Part shown: in pieces, positions 27,349-35,364 of the stretch
Position numbering within the stretch: the stretch's first letter is position 1
Layout: each line of letters starts with the position of its first letter
Assembly: GCF_034427455.1 (NCBI RefSeq)
Contig: NZ_JAXQNN010000003.1
Coordinates: forward strand, 1-64,000
Length of the DNA: 64,000 nt
From: Jeotgalibacillus haloalkalitolerans
GTDB lineage: Bacteria > Bacillota > Bacilli > Bacillales > Jeotgalibacillaceae
Reading direction: 5' to 3'
Notes under the pieces: model-generated
The model's input: the letters and a program-made list of their open reading frames with translations, nothing else
Told to the model about the DNA's origin: nothing
The model's database searches: none
Translations under genes and position numbers: made by a program

Positions 27349-28461
27349 ATGGAAAAAATGACAAAAATAGCCGGATTGTTTACGGTAGCCTTTTTAATTG
27401 TGGGCTGTTCAAACTCAGGAGATGGGACAAACTCGCAGGCTGATGATTCTGTTGAAAATGAAGTGGTGGATGCACAAGAAAATGATGGTAACACTGAGGA
27501 TAATGCTGAAGATCTTGTTGAAAGTGATGCCAACACAGAAGAGGAAGAAGGTACATCAGATAATGAAGACGTTGAGAATGAGGACGTGTCAGAAGAAGCT
27601 GGTAAATCCAATGAAGAAGAATCCGAAACATCTGATGAAAAAGAGAGTGAAACTGAGATTTATGGTGGAGCTCAGATGAGTCCGGCTTATTTTATTGATA
27701 CGAAAGTCATCAATCAGCCTGACCATTTATATATTGCATACGCGATAGACCGTGATAGAGAAACTGAAGGAATGGTGTCTCCGGAACAGCGCTTAGAAAC
27801 GTCATTATTCAATAATGACCCTTCAGAGCAGGATATACTCCGTTCGTATACTAATTTGACACTTGATACGCCGAACCTTTATGTTGAGTTTAATCAAGAA
27901 GGGAATGAGTTATCAGTCACTACTGCGCAAAGTGTTTTATTCTATGAAACGTTGTTTGGAATCAGTGACTTTTACGGGGTTGAATCCATTACATTTCTAA
28001 ATCCCGACGGTGAAGAGAAGATAACCGTAGCTGAAAGAACAGTCGATGATACGATCACTGTTAAAGATGAAAGAAGTGAAACACGAGGCTACTATACAAT
28101 CTATGATAAAGAGCTAGAAGAAACGCTATTTCTTGCTGGTGGTGAGTTAGAGGAGCAAGTTGTAAATGAAAGCGGTGAGCCATTGTCTTTCCCGGAAACA
28201 ATTGAGAAAATGGGGTCGGTTGAGGCCGATATGTTTTATTCGTCAGCGATTGTTGAAGGGATAGAGGTTGTCTACTCGTCTATTACGAACGGTGTTGCGA
28301 AGGTGCGATACACGATGGATGAAAATGCAGTGACGGACGCAGATCGGACAGTATTTGAAAATGCTGTTCAATTGGCAGCCCTGGATTTTCATGCATGGGA
28401 AGTTGATCTAATCAATGACACGCTAAAAGAAATCCGTACGTATCCATTGGTTGGTCAGTAA
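27349..28461 (+). CDS. Acidic lipoprotein, possibly with GerMN-like domains
   Basis: A 370-aa predicted lipoprotein. The signal peptide ends in the lipobox LIVGC (~Cys 20). Residues ~25-105 are a very acidic linker rich in E, D, N and S. The C-terminal ~260 residues contain two segments that look like GerMN repeats (LYVEFNQEGNEL...FYGVESITFLNPDGEE and AKVRYTMDENAVTDADRTVFENAVQLAALDF); this assignment is tentative. I use ATG 27349, 8 nt after AAGGGG; a GTG 9 nt upstream would include the ribosome site. It is probably surface-exposed, with a long terminator after it. Confidence 0.75.
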   Translation: MEKMTKIAGLFTVAFLIVGCSNSGDGTNSQADDSVENEVVDAQENDGNTEDNAEDLVESDANTEEEEGTSDNEDVENEDVSEEAGKSNEEESETSDEKESETEIYGGAQMSPAYFIDTKVINQPDHLYIAYAIDRDRETEGMVSPEQRLETSLFNNDPSEQDILRSYTNLTLDTPNLYVEFNQEGNELSVTTAQSVLFYETLFGISDFYGVESITFLNPDGEEKITVAERTVDDTITVKDERSETRGYYTIYDKELEETLFLAGGELEEQVVNESGEPLSFPETIEKMGSVEADMFYSSAIVEGIEVVYSSITNGVAKVRYTMDENAVTDADRTVFENAVQLAALDFHAWEVDLINDTLKEIRTYPLVGQ

Positions 28462-28491
28462 CATGAAGCTGAGAATGCCAGCCAAAAATAA

Positions 28492-28536
28492 ACCCCCAAA
28501 AAATTAGAGTAGACATTAATTTTTGGGGGTCTTTAT
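28492..28536 (+). terminator. Intrinsic terminator of the acidic lipoprotein gene
   Basis: CCCCCAAAAAATTA/TAATTTTTGGGGG stem with a 10-nt loop and CTTTAT following. Confidence 0.8.
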
Positions 28537-28550
28537 ATCCTAAAAATTAT

Positions 28551-28680
28551 CCCTGTCCTGAAAACGATTTTGAACATTCACTACAAATGTGTATTCAGAA
28601 GCACAAAAACAATTATTTTATATAACTCCTTAATTTCAATTGATTTGTAGTAAATATTCATAAGTGTTTCTAGGACAGGG
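28551..28680. mobile_element. Palindromic MITE-like element, 130 bp
   Basis: Terminal inverted repeats CCCTGTCC (28551-28558) and GGACAGGG (28673-28680) enclose AT-rich DNA with internal arms CATTCACTACAAAT and ATTTGTAGTAAATA. A deletion form occurs at 26993-27039. No transposase is encoded, so any mobility would be in trans. It could also be a large intergenic hairpin. Confidence 0.5.
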
Positions 28681-28768
28681 AGTTTTTTGATGAACCGGCT
28701 TTTTTCATTTTGCTAATTATATTAAATCACCCGTTAGTCGAATAATAAGATATAATCAGAATTGGTAA

Positions 28769-29314
28769 TTATTCATTAAATCTTCCCATAATTACGGTAT
28801 TATAATAATTTCCATCTGATAATAGCTTATCCTTCTTTAATACTCCTTCTTCTTCAAAACCATACTTTTTATAAAGCATTATTGCTTTTTCATTGGTTTC
28901 GAGTACATTCAATGTAACTTTTTTAATTTCGTTCTTATCAGCCCATCTAATTGTTTCCTTTAAGAAGTTTGTTCCAATGCTATATCCCCATAAATCTTTT
29001 AGTACACAAACACCAAACTCAACTTTATGAGACATTCTTTTCAACTGATTGCCTTCACACCTTGAGAAGCCAACAATCCTTCCATTTGATTCGCAAACTA
29101 AAAAAAGATTATGGACACTTTTTGTATCCTCTTTGATTAGTTGTTTAAAACCTACTTCATCTATGTACGCTTCACCTTTTTCTCTATCCATATTTTCTGT
29201 TTCGCCATCTATCTGCAAACGTATTTCAGACAAGTTTTTCGCATCATTCTCTTTGGCTGACCTTATAGTATAACTTAAATTACAAATATGAAATTCTATT
29301 GGATTTATTCTAAT
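28769..29314 (-). CDS. GNAT N-acetyltransferase, probable ATT start
   Basis: A GNAT domain of up to 181 aa: RIVGFSRCEG strand, VCVLKDLWGYSIGTNFLKE (acetyl-CoA site with the usual G-x-G partly replaced by WGYSIG), NVLETNEKAIMLYKKYGFEEEG. The only in-frame TTG (29233) would remove the first strand. The frame stays open to 29314, where ATT lies 6 nt after AAAGGAGGAG; the region between encodes YTIRSAKENDAKNLSEIRL, typical of an intact GNAT N-terminus. Either ATT is the start or the ATG was mutated and the gene is dying. Confidence 0.65.
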   Translation of the reverse strand: MRINPIEFHICNLSYTIRSAKENDAKNLSEIRLQIDGETENMDREKGEAYIDEVGFKQLIKEDTKSVHNLFLVCESNGRIVGFSRCEGNQLKRMSHKVEFGVCVLKDLWGYSIGTNFLKETIRWADKNEIKKVTLNVLETNEKAIMLYKKYGFEEEGVLKKDKLLSDGNYYNTVIMGRFNE

Positions 29315-29402
29315 TACAAACTCCTCCTTTATTAAACTAAACTGCTTCGTTTGTTGAATACGCTTCTCTGAATATTACACCTGAAAAAGTAAGCAATACT
29401 CT

Positions 29403-29696
29403 TCATTTCGCCAAATTAAAACCCAGTTCTAAGCCAATCGGAATCGAAGCCCATGTGATCAGGATAGAGATAATCAAAAATAGCACAGGATTTTTACTTT
29501 TAAAAACAAACAATCCGACTAGAAAACCAAATACCCAAATAGGTAAAATCACAAAAAACTCCGGGGCAACCCAGGTCTCATCGGTGTAATTCTCTGCGAT
29601 CGTACCTCCTGCAAAAAAAGTAGAGATCAGTGCAGCGATTAAACCGCTAATAATTGTGTTAAGAACATATGCGACCTTTATTTTTTTCAAAATCAT
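29403..29696 (-). CDS. Small three-pass membrane protein, unknown function
   Basis: A 97-aa protein with hydrophobic helices at ~10-32, ~46-68 and ~73-93; a loop TIAENYTDETW lies between helices 1 and 2. AGGAGG precedes the ATG at 29696 directly. A decayed paralogue fragment lies at 21796-21893, showing the family has been duplicated in this region. No function known. Confidence 0.7.
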   Translation of the reverse strand: MILKKIKVAYVLNTIISGLIAALISTFFAGGTIAENYTDETWVAPEFFVILPIWVFGFLVGLFVFKSKNPVLFLIISILITWASIPIGLELGFNLAK

Positions 29697-29887
29697 TTCC
29701 TCCTTTCTATCATGCGCGACCCACAAACAGGATAGAGTAGATAATCTAAGGGTATCATAGGTTCTATTATATGGAAATAAATGCCCTTTATCAGTTTAAT
29801 CAGCATATGTAATTTCCAAATTCTGATTGTCTATTCACCCAGCTTGAATTAAGATGAAGTGAGAATGAAGAATCAGGGGGATGGCAC

Positions 29888-31117
29888 ATGAGTTCAGTTT
29901 CTATGAAAGAGCGGATCCATACGCTGGATATTATCCGGGGATTTGCGCTGTTTGGGATTTTGATTGCGAATATGGTTACGTTTAAGACGCCTGCGATGAC
30001 GGATATCAGCGGTATGGTGGAAGGGAACAGCCTGCCGGAGGGTGGGATGAATGCTGCATTAACACTGCTGACTGCGTTTTTTGTTGATGCGAAGTTTTAT
30101 CCGATGTTTTCGATGCTGTTTGGTCTCGGGTTTTATATTTTTTACAGCCGCCTGATGAAAAAGGGGTTGCCAGCGAAGAAACTATTCAGACGCCGCCTGA
30201 TGTTTCTGATGCTGATGGGGCTTGTTCATCTCATCTTTATCTGGTCCGGGGATATTTTACATACCTATGCAATTACAGGCTTTTTACTGCCGTTTTTTGT
30301 GGAGCGTTCGACAAAAACGATAAAGATCTGGGCGATATCTCTGCTTGTGTTTGGTCCATTGCTGATGACCGCACTGATGCTGCTCAGCAGTGTCAGTATT
30401 CACTTTATGATCAGCGGGGGAATGGATACACTGGAAAATCTGAATGCGTCTTCGATTCTTGCGGCTTCTGTGATGGCAGAGGGCAGCTTTGGTGAGATCC
30501 TGGCATTCCGTTTTACAAATGAAGTGCTGCTGATTCTGGCTCAGTTCATGCTGTTGGTACCAACGATTTTACCGTTATTTTTAATCGGGCTTTATTTAGG
30601 AAAGACAGGTATGTTCACTGATATTGAAAATAATCTTCACCGCTGGAAAAAGATCATGTGGATTGGGCTTGCTGTCGGAGCGCCGATCGTTGGACTGGCA
30701 GTTGCCATTGATTATAACGTATTTGGCTGGCCGCCTTATCTGGCAGTGCCGATTGCAGGTGGATTAAATACTTTTGGCGGACCGTTTCTGATGCTGTTTT
30801 ATGTCTCAGTCATCGTACTGTTCACGAGAAAAGCAGCTGTTGAAAAAGTGCTGATGCCGTTTGCGTCAGTCGGCCGGATGGCGCTGACGAATTATCTGAT
30901 GCAGTCTGTAATTGCTGTAATCATTTTTAACGGCTATGGCTTTGGGCTGTTTGGTCAGGTATCGAAAACGGCGGGCGTGCTGATTGCAATTGCGATTTAC
31001 AGCGTACAGGTTTTGCTGAGTCATGTGCTGCTGAAGCGATATAATCAGGGACCGATGGAGTATGTGTGGAGGAAGTGGACGTATTCGGGTGGGGAGAGAC
31101 ATTCGAAGGCTGCATGA
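29888..31117 (+). CDS. DUF418-domain membrane protein (YeiB/YxaH family)
   Basis: A 409-aa polytopic membrane protein. The N-terminus RIHTLDIIRGFALFGILIANM is the signature of the YeiB/DUF418 family, and the C-terminal DUF418 part has ASVGRMALTNYLMQS and GPMEYVWRKWTY, both classic. About ten helices are visible. Family members resemble acyltransferase-3 proteins but their function is unknown. GGGGGATGG precedes the ATG. No operon partner. Confidence 0.88.
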   Translation: MSSVSMKERIHTLDIIRGFALFGILIANMVTFKTPAMTDISGMVEGNSLPEGGMNAALTLLTAFFVDAKFYPMFSMLFGLGFYIFYSRLMKKGLPAKKLFRRRLMFLMLMGLVHLIFIWSGDILHTYAITGFLLPFFVERSTKTIKIWAISLLVFGPLLMTALMLLSSVSIHFMISGGMDTLENLNASSILAASVMAEGSFGEILAFRFTNEVLLILAQFMLLVPTILPLFLIGLYLGKTGMFTDIENNLHRWKKIMWIGLAVGAPIVGLAVAIDYNVFGWPPYLAVPIAGGLNTFGGPFLMLFYVSVIVLFTRKAAVEKVLMPFASVGRMALTNYLMQSVIAVIIFNGYGFGLFGQVSKTAGVLIAIAIYSVQVLLSHVLLKRYNQGPMEYVWRKWTYSGGERHSKAA

Positions 31118-31312
31118 AGTCCTTTTCAAATGGAAATAAAATACATCAACAAATGACTATTGACACCTGAAAAAAATTAACGTATTTTATTATTAATCAA
31201 ATATCCGAGAGATTAAATTTTTCTTTGATGATGGTGTGGGTTTAAGCAGGACGTTAAACGTGTGTTGGCGAAATGAGGAAATCCTGATTGGTTGTCAAAG
31301 CTGGAATGAGAA

Positions 31313-31366
31313 TAAATCGGTTTATTTCCTGGCTGAGGGGTTAGTCTGGGGATAAACCGATTTTTT
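31313..31366 (+). terminator. Intrinsic terminator/attenuator directly before the mpsC-like gene
   Basis: AAATCGGTTTAT/ATAAACCGATTTTTT, 12-bp stem with a 27-nt loop and T tract, ending 4 nt before the GGAGGG site of the next gene. It may end the DUF418 transcript (195 nt away) or act as a leader attenuator. I saw no known riboswitch consensus in 31120-31312. Confidence 0.7.
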
Positions 31367-31383
31367 GTTTGGAGGGAGCAGAA

Positions 31384-31767
31384 ATGGTGATGAAAGTGAC
31401 AAAGACGAAGGGCTCAATTGAAGCTGAGATCAGCAAGGCGATTACCCAGTGGGAGAAGGATTTTCTCGGAAGGGGTTCAGTGTCTGTAAAGGCAGATATT
31501 TTAAGGGATATGATCATCGTTTGCCTGAATGGTATATTGACGCCTGCAGAATACAGTGTCTGCAAAACGCATGACGGAATGCTGTCGATCAAAAGAACGC
31601 GTTCCGGTCTGGTAGAGTCCGGTGCTGAAACGCTGAAGCAGATTATTTTTGATATTACTTCAGTAGAAGCGATCAGCTTTCATACGGATATCAGCTCCGT
31701 CACGGGTGAGCGTATTATGGTGTTTAAGCTCAATGAAAATCTTGAGAAAAGATTAATTGAGAAATAA
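31384..31767 (+). CDS. DUF2294 / MpsC-like protein
   Basis: A 127-aa soluble protein of the DUF2294 family, which Pfam links to MpsC of the MpsABC cation/bicarbonate system of Staphylococcus. Conserved features are SIEAEISKAITQWEKDFLGRGSVSVKADILRDMIIV, followed by LTPAE and the SFHTDIS segment near the end. The start is ATG 31384, 6 nt after GGAGGGAGC. A neighbouring sbtA gene suggests a role in inorganic carbon or sodium handling, but MpsA/MpsB partners are not in the window. Confidence 0.75.
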   Translation: MVMKVTKTKGSIEAEISKAITQWEKDFLGRGSVSVKADILRDMIIVCLNGILTPAEYSVCKTHDGMLSIKRTRSGLVESGAETLKQIIFDITSVEAISFHTDISSVTGERIMVFKLNENLEKRLIEK

Positions 31768-31806
31768 AGAGGGAGTTCTTTAAAAGACAGTTTGTCTGTT
31801 AAAGGA

Positions 31807-31856
31807 AAACCGGCCTTTCCATGTGTGCAGCACATGTTGAAAGTGCCGGTTTTTTT
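31807..31856 (+). terminator. Intrinsic terminator between the mpsC-like gene and sbtA
   Basis: AAACCGGC and GCCGGTTT outer stem, inner arms CTTTCCATGTG/CACATGTTGAAAG, then TTTTTT. It separates the two genes or attenuates sbtA, whose GAGGAGG site starts about 20 nt later. Confidence 0.8.
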
Positions 31857-31888
31857 ATTGGATTCTTTTTTGCTGAGGAGGAAGAAGG

Positions 31889-32893
31889 ATGAATGAAATT
31901 GTGATTCAGAATTTGATGTCACCGGTTGTGTTGTTTTTTGTGCTGGGGATTGCTGCAGCGCTTGTGAAGTCTGATCTGGCTTTTCCAAAGGCGCTGAGTG
32001 ACGCGTTAAGTATTTATCTGCTCATTGCGATTGGATTGAAAGGGGGGATTGAACTTGCGAATTATTCAATCGAGTCAGTTTTCGCACCGATTTTAGCGGC
32101 TTTATTTCTCGGGGGAATCATTCCGTTTCTGGCGCTTGGTGCGATGAAACTGATCGGGATGGATTTGAAAAATGCAATTGGCATTGCGGCCACATACGGC
32201 TCCATCAGTATTGTTACTTACGGAGCGGCCGTTGCTTTTATGGATCAGACAGGCACCTCCTATGAAGGATTTATGAATGCACTTGTCGTGTTGATGGAAA
32301 GTCCGGCTATTCTCGTGTCTTTACTGCTACTGAAGGTGCTGGAGAATAAAAACGAACTCTCCGGATATGCTCAGCGCGCAGGATTTGTTGCCTTTCCATC
32401 CGGCTTGATTGATAAAGAAGTGATCAGGGAAAGTCTGTTTGGAAAAAGTGTTCTGTTGCTGATGGGGAGTCTTTTCATTGGCTGGATACTTGGAGAAAGT
32501 GCGATTCCCGCTGTAAAACCTTTGTTCATTGATTTATATGGCAGTATTTTAATTTTGTTTTTATTGAATATGGGGCTGATTGCCGGGCAAAGACTTCCTG
32601 AAATAAAAAAGTATGGGGTAAAGCTGCTGGCGTTTGGGATGATTGCACCGCTTGTCTTTGGAACGATCGGTGTCCTGGTTGGCAGTCTGATTGGCTTATC
32701 ACTTGGGGGCACGGCGCTGATGGGTGTATTAGCAGGCAGCGCATCTTACATTGCCGCACCCGCTGCCCTGAAAACGTCAGTTCCGGAGGCGAACCCGTCC
32801 ATTTATCTCGGACTGTCACTCGGGGTCACGTTTCCGTTCAATTTAATCATTGGAATTCCGGTTTATTTTGAAATCGCAAAATGGATTCAATAA
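31889..32893 (+). CDS. SbtA-type sodium-dependent bicarbonate transporter family permease
   Basis: A 334-aa polytopic membrane protein of the DUF897/SbtA family. Ten or so helices are visible, with SIEL-type segments NAIGIAATYGSISIVTYGAA (conserved core), ALVVLMESPAILVSLLLLKVL, and the C-terminal GSASYIAAPAALKTSVPEANPS with the APA motif. SbtA imports bicarbonate with sodium in cyanobacteria; Bacillales copies are inferred by homology. Next gene begins 14 nt after the stop, giving a clear operon with the carbonic-anhydrase-like gene. Confidence 0.85.
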   Translation: MNEIVIQNLMSPVVLFFVLGIAAALVKSDLAFPKALSDALSIYLLIAIGLKGGIELANYSIESVFAPILAALFLGGIIPFLALGAMKLIGMDLKNAIGIAATYGSISIVTYGAAVAFMDQTGTSYEGFMNALVVLMESPAILVSLLLLKVLENKNELSGYAQRAGFVAFPSGLIDKEVIRESLFGKSVLLLMGSLFIGWILGESAIPAVKPLFIDLYGSILILFLLNMGLIAGQRLPEIKKYGVKLLAFGMIAPLVFGTIGVLVGSLIGLSLGGTALMGVLAGSASYIAAPAALKTSVPEANPSIYLGLSLGVTFPFNLIIGIPVYFEIAKWIQ

Positions 32894-32906
32894 GGAGGAA
32901 AAACAA

Positions 32907-33395
32907 ATGAGAATGCTTGATCGTGTTGATACAAAAAAAGTGCTGGTGATTACTGATTCTAACCCTGGAGTTGATTCGTCTTTAACAGGTATTACGCAGA
33001 GGGAACAAGAGGAGCTGCTTGTCTTTAACAGCTATGGAGCATTGATTTCACAGCCTTATGGATGCCTGATGAGAAATGTGATTCTTGCCATCTACAATGA
33101 AGGGATTCGCGACATTTATATTGTTGCAGAAAAAGCCCCACAGCAGCATGACGGGGATGACCTGCTTGAGAAAATGAAGGAGGCAGGCGTCACAGATCAG
33201 ACGTTAAACACATTAAATTACCTGGATGCTGTTCAGCATGACGTACTGAACTGGCTAGCCGGACCGTCTGATGTCCAGGAAGCGATGCGAAAAAATAAAG
33301 AGCTGATCATGAAGCATCCACTGATTCCAGGCACAGTAACCGTACGTACATTTTTAATTGACCCTGAAACGGGAGAGCGTGAGGAAATTTTCTAA
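32907..33395 (+). CDS. Beta-carbonic-anhydrase-like protein lacking visible zinc ligands
   Basis: A 162-aa protein whose layout follows beta-carbonic anhydrases: VLVITDSNPG stands where CxDSR is expected, and RNVILAIYNEGIRDIYIVAEKA where the Rossmann core and the HxxC zinc motif should be. The Cys/Asp/His/Cys ligands are not visible, so it may be inactive or regulatory. B. subtilis YbcF is a possible relative. ATG 32907 follows AAGGAGGA. Tight linkage to sbtA suggests it acts with the permease, perhaps as the regulator that SbtB provides in cyanobacteria. Confidence 0.65.
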   Translation: MRMLDRVDTKKVLVITDSNPGVDSSLTGITQREQEELLVFNSYGALISQPYGCLMRNVILAIYNEGIRDIYIVAEKAPQQHDGDDLLEKMKEAGVTDQTLNTLNYLDAVQHDVLNWLAGPSDVQEAMRKNKELIMKHPLIPGTVTVRTFLIDPETGEREEIF

Positions 33396-33407
33396 AAGGA
33401 GAATTCA

Positions 33408-33650
33408 ATGAACTTTGAGGATTTTGTAAAGGCCTATTGGAAAGGGGATCTGTATTCCTTTGTCATAGAAGCAATTACGTTTTACGAGATGGATTCTACG
33501 ATTGAAACGGAAGAGATGAACAAACCTTTATCCTTTTTGTATTTAAGTTCTATCGCGGAAGAGAATATGCTCTCCAGACTGATCCATATTGGCACGGAAT
33601 ATGCTGATATTGAAGCAGCTTTTAATGGAAGAGTGATCAGGGATTATTAG
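33408..33650 (+). CDS. Small soluble protein in the sbtA operon, unknown
   Basis: An 80-aa acidic protein with no membrane segment, mostly helical (FEDFVKAYWKGDLYSFVIEAITFYEMD, LSFLYLSSIAEENML). It starts 12 nt after the carbonic-anhydrase-like gene with AAAGGAG upstream, and a terminator follows its stop, so it is the third gene of the sbtA unit. I recognise no family. Confidence 0.65.
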   Translation: MNFEDFVKAYWKGDLYSFVIEAITFYEMDSTIETEEMNKPLSFLYLSSIAEENMLSRLIHIGTEYADIEAAFNGRVIRDY

Positions 33651-33667
33651 GAATAGAAGGTATACTT

Positions 33668-33700
33668 TAAAAAGATCTGATCTGAATCAGGTCTTTTTTT
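33668..33700 (+). terminator. Intrinsic terminator of the sbtA operon
   Basis: AAAAAGATCTGAT/ATCAGGTCTTTTTTT (one wobble) with a 4-nt loop. Confidence 0.9.
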
Positions 33701-33880
33701 GTGAAGGTAAACGTCAATCTGTTCTGTTCCTGTATAGTAAAAAGCATATTTGCGTAGTGATAAATATTCAAAAATTGGATCACTCCTATAATAGATAGAA
33801 GGGAGAATATCCACGGGATGGGGAGCATCACATTTAACAGACTCTAGAGGGGATCAGGTGGAAATCATTTTCTGTATTCG

Positions 33881-34027
33881 TTGTTCTTCATAACATCCAT
33901 CTGGGTGTTTTATGATGCTGATCATCATTTCATCAGTTTTAAAAGGCATGCTTTTTGGATCCCTACTATCTTAGCAGGTCCGCTCGGCTTCATCTTGTAT
34001 CTGGTTTTCAGAAGACGTGAAGCTTAA
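33881..34027 (+). pseudogene. Possible remnant of a small membrane-protein gene
   Basis: A 48-codon open stretch (TTG 33881 to TAA 34025) encodes FFITSIWVFYDADHHFISFKRHAFWIPTILAGPLGFILYLVFRRREA, two hydrophobic helices with a basic end. No ribosome site stands before the TTG and the frame is closed just upstream, so it is more likely the 3' part of a frameshifted gene than an intact one. The rest of 33701-34048 shows nothing else. Confidence 0.35.
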
Positions 34028-34048
34028 TAGTGAATCCTGGTTCTTCGA

Positions 34049-35263
34049 TTAAGTTGTAACCGCAGAACCAGTATTTTGTTTAATATTCTGTTTGTAAGAC
34101 ATCCAAGCCAGACATAGTGCCAAGCCTGCACAAAAAAGCAGAAAGTGTTTTCCTTCACTAATGAATTGAAAGGCTAACAGTGGACCGAGTGCAGCGCCGA
34201 GGTCCACAGCTATAGAATAACAGGTAACCATTGGTGCTTTACTTGGATGAGTAGAGATTTCGTCAGAAAATAGTGTATCAGTCAGTGTAGTGATAACGGT
34301 TGAACAAATCAGAATAACCACGATGAAGAATCCCCAGATAAAAAACGGCAGTTGGCTATCAATGAAAGGATACAAGCCTGCTGTAATGAGCAGTGCAAAC
34401 AGTAAGATGGAATGCCTGCCTCTTTTACCGTCAGACATCTCTCCTATTTTTGGGGCCAGCAGTGGTTCCCATGCCCATCTCAATCCAAGCAGCAGACCGG
34501 CTGCCACTCCTGCAGAGAATTCCATCCCATTCACATTTAAAAATAAGCCATAATGCTTCGCCATGTAATAGCTGACCGTTGAAGCGAAAACACCCTGCAG
34601 GAGGAAGGAGACACTGAATCCTCTAATGAGTGTTACCTGGACGCCCGGGTTCCTCAGAAGAGAGAATTTCTCTTTGCGTGCATCCTGTTTTTCTGCAAAT
34701 GATGTATAAGATAGCAAAAATACAAATGGTATTGCTAAAAGGCAAACGCATGCAAAGATCAGAGAGGTAGTCTTTAATCCAACCTCAAAGCAGAGTAAGC
34801 CCCCCGCGCCCATTCCAATCAAGCTTCCTAACCGGTACGTTCCATTATAGACACCCATTAATGTCCCTTTGTCAGAATCTGAGGATAGATGTACGACCAG
34901 CAACTGCCCTGAAATCCGTAATATCGCCCATATAAATCCCCATATACATCGAAGAATGAACCAGAATAAGAACCCATCTAAATAAAAGAACCCGACGTTT
35001 ACAAATGTGGTTACACTAATCGCTAATAACAAAGCTGATCGAATAGATAAGTTTCTGGTCAATAAAGCTGCCAGCGGGTTAAGGGGAATCCGAATCAGAC
35101 GGTTCACCGACAACAGTATGCCAACCTCTGCGAGTGAAGTTAATCCAACCTCCCTCCAGTAAAGAGGAAGCGCGATGTAAAGCATTGAATCTGTCATCAG
35201 ACAAATCCCTGTGATCAGGGCGATCAGGATAATATTTTCCTTACTTGATTTTTTTCTTCTCAT
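34049..35263 (-). CDS. MFS-type transporter, divergent from a LysR regulator
   Basis: A 404-aa MFS protein with 12 predicted helices: SMLYIALPLYWREVGLTSLAEVGILLSVNRLIRIPLNPLAALL at the start, GVYNGTYRLGSLIGMGAGG in helix 5 and a long central loop (SFAEKQDARKEKFSLL) between the halves. It diverges from the LysR gene at 35365 across about 100 bp, the usual arrangement for a transporter controlled by its neighbour. Substrate unknown; drug or metabolite efflux is possible. Confidence 0.85.
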   Translation of the reverse strand: MRRKKSSKENIILIALITGICLMTDSMLYIALPLYWREVGLTSLAEVGILLSVNRLIRIPLNPLAALLTRNLSIRSALLLAISVTTFVNVGFFYLDGFLFWFILRCIWGFIWAILRISGQLLVVHLSSDSDKGTLMGVYNGTYRLGSLIGMGAGGLLCFEVGLKTTSLIFACVCLLAIPFVFLLSYTSFAEKQDARKEKFSLLRNPGVQVTLIRGFSVSFLLQGVFASTVSYYMAKHYGLFLNVNGMEFSAGVAAGLLLGLRWAWEPLLAPKIGEMSDGKRGRHSILLFALLITAGLYPFIDSQLPFFIWGFFIVVILICSTVITTLTDTLFSDEISTHPSKAPMVTCYSIAVDLGAALGPLLAFQFISEGKHFLLFCAGLALCLAWMSYKQNIKQNTGSAVTT

Positions 35264-35364
35264 TATATAACCCTCTCTTCCATAAATACTCTAAGGGATA
35301 TAAAATAATAAGAAAAATATATATTTATTATTTATTTATAAAAATTACTTATAGGAGAGGTTTA

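Noticed and set aside
31120-31312. Known riboswitch class before the mpsC-like gene
   Set aside because: I compared it by eye with SAM, c-di-AMP, fluoride, guanidine, ZTP and T-box consensus features and found no convincing match; only the terminator is reported.
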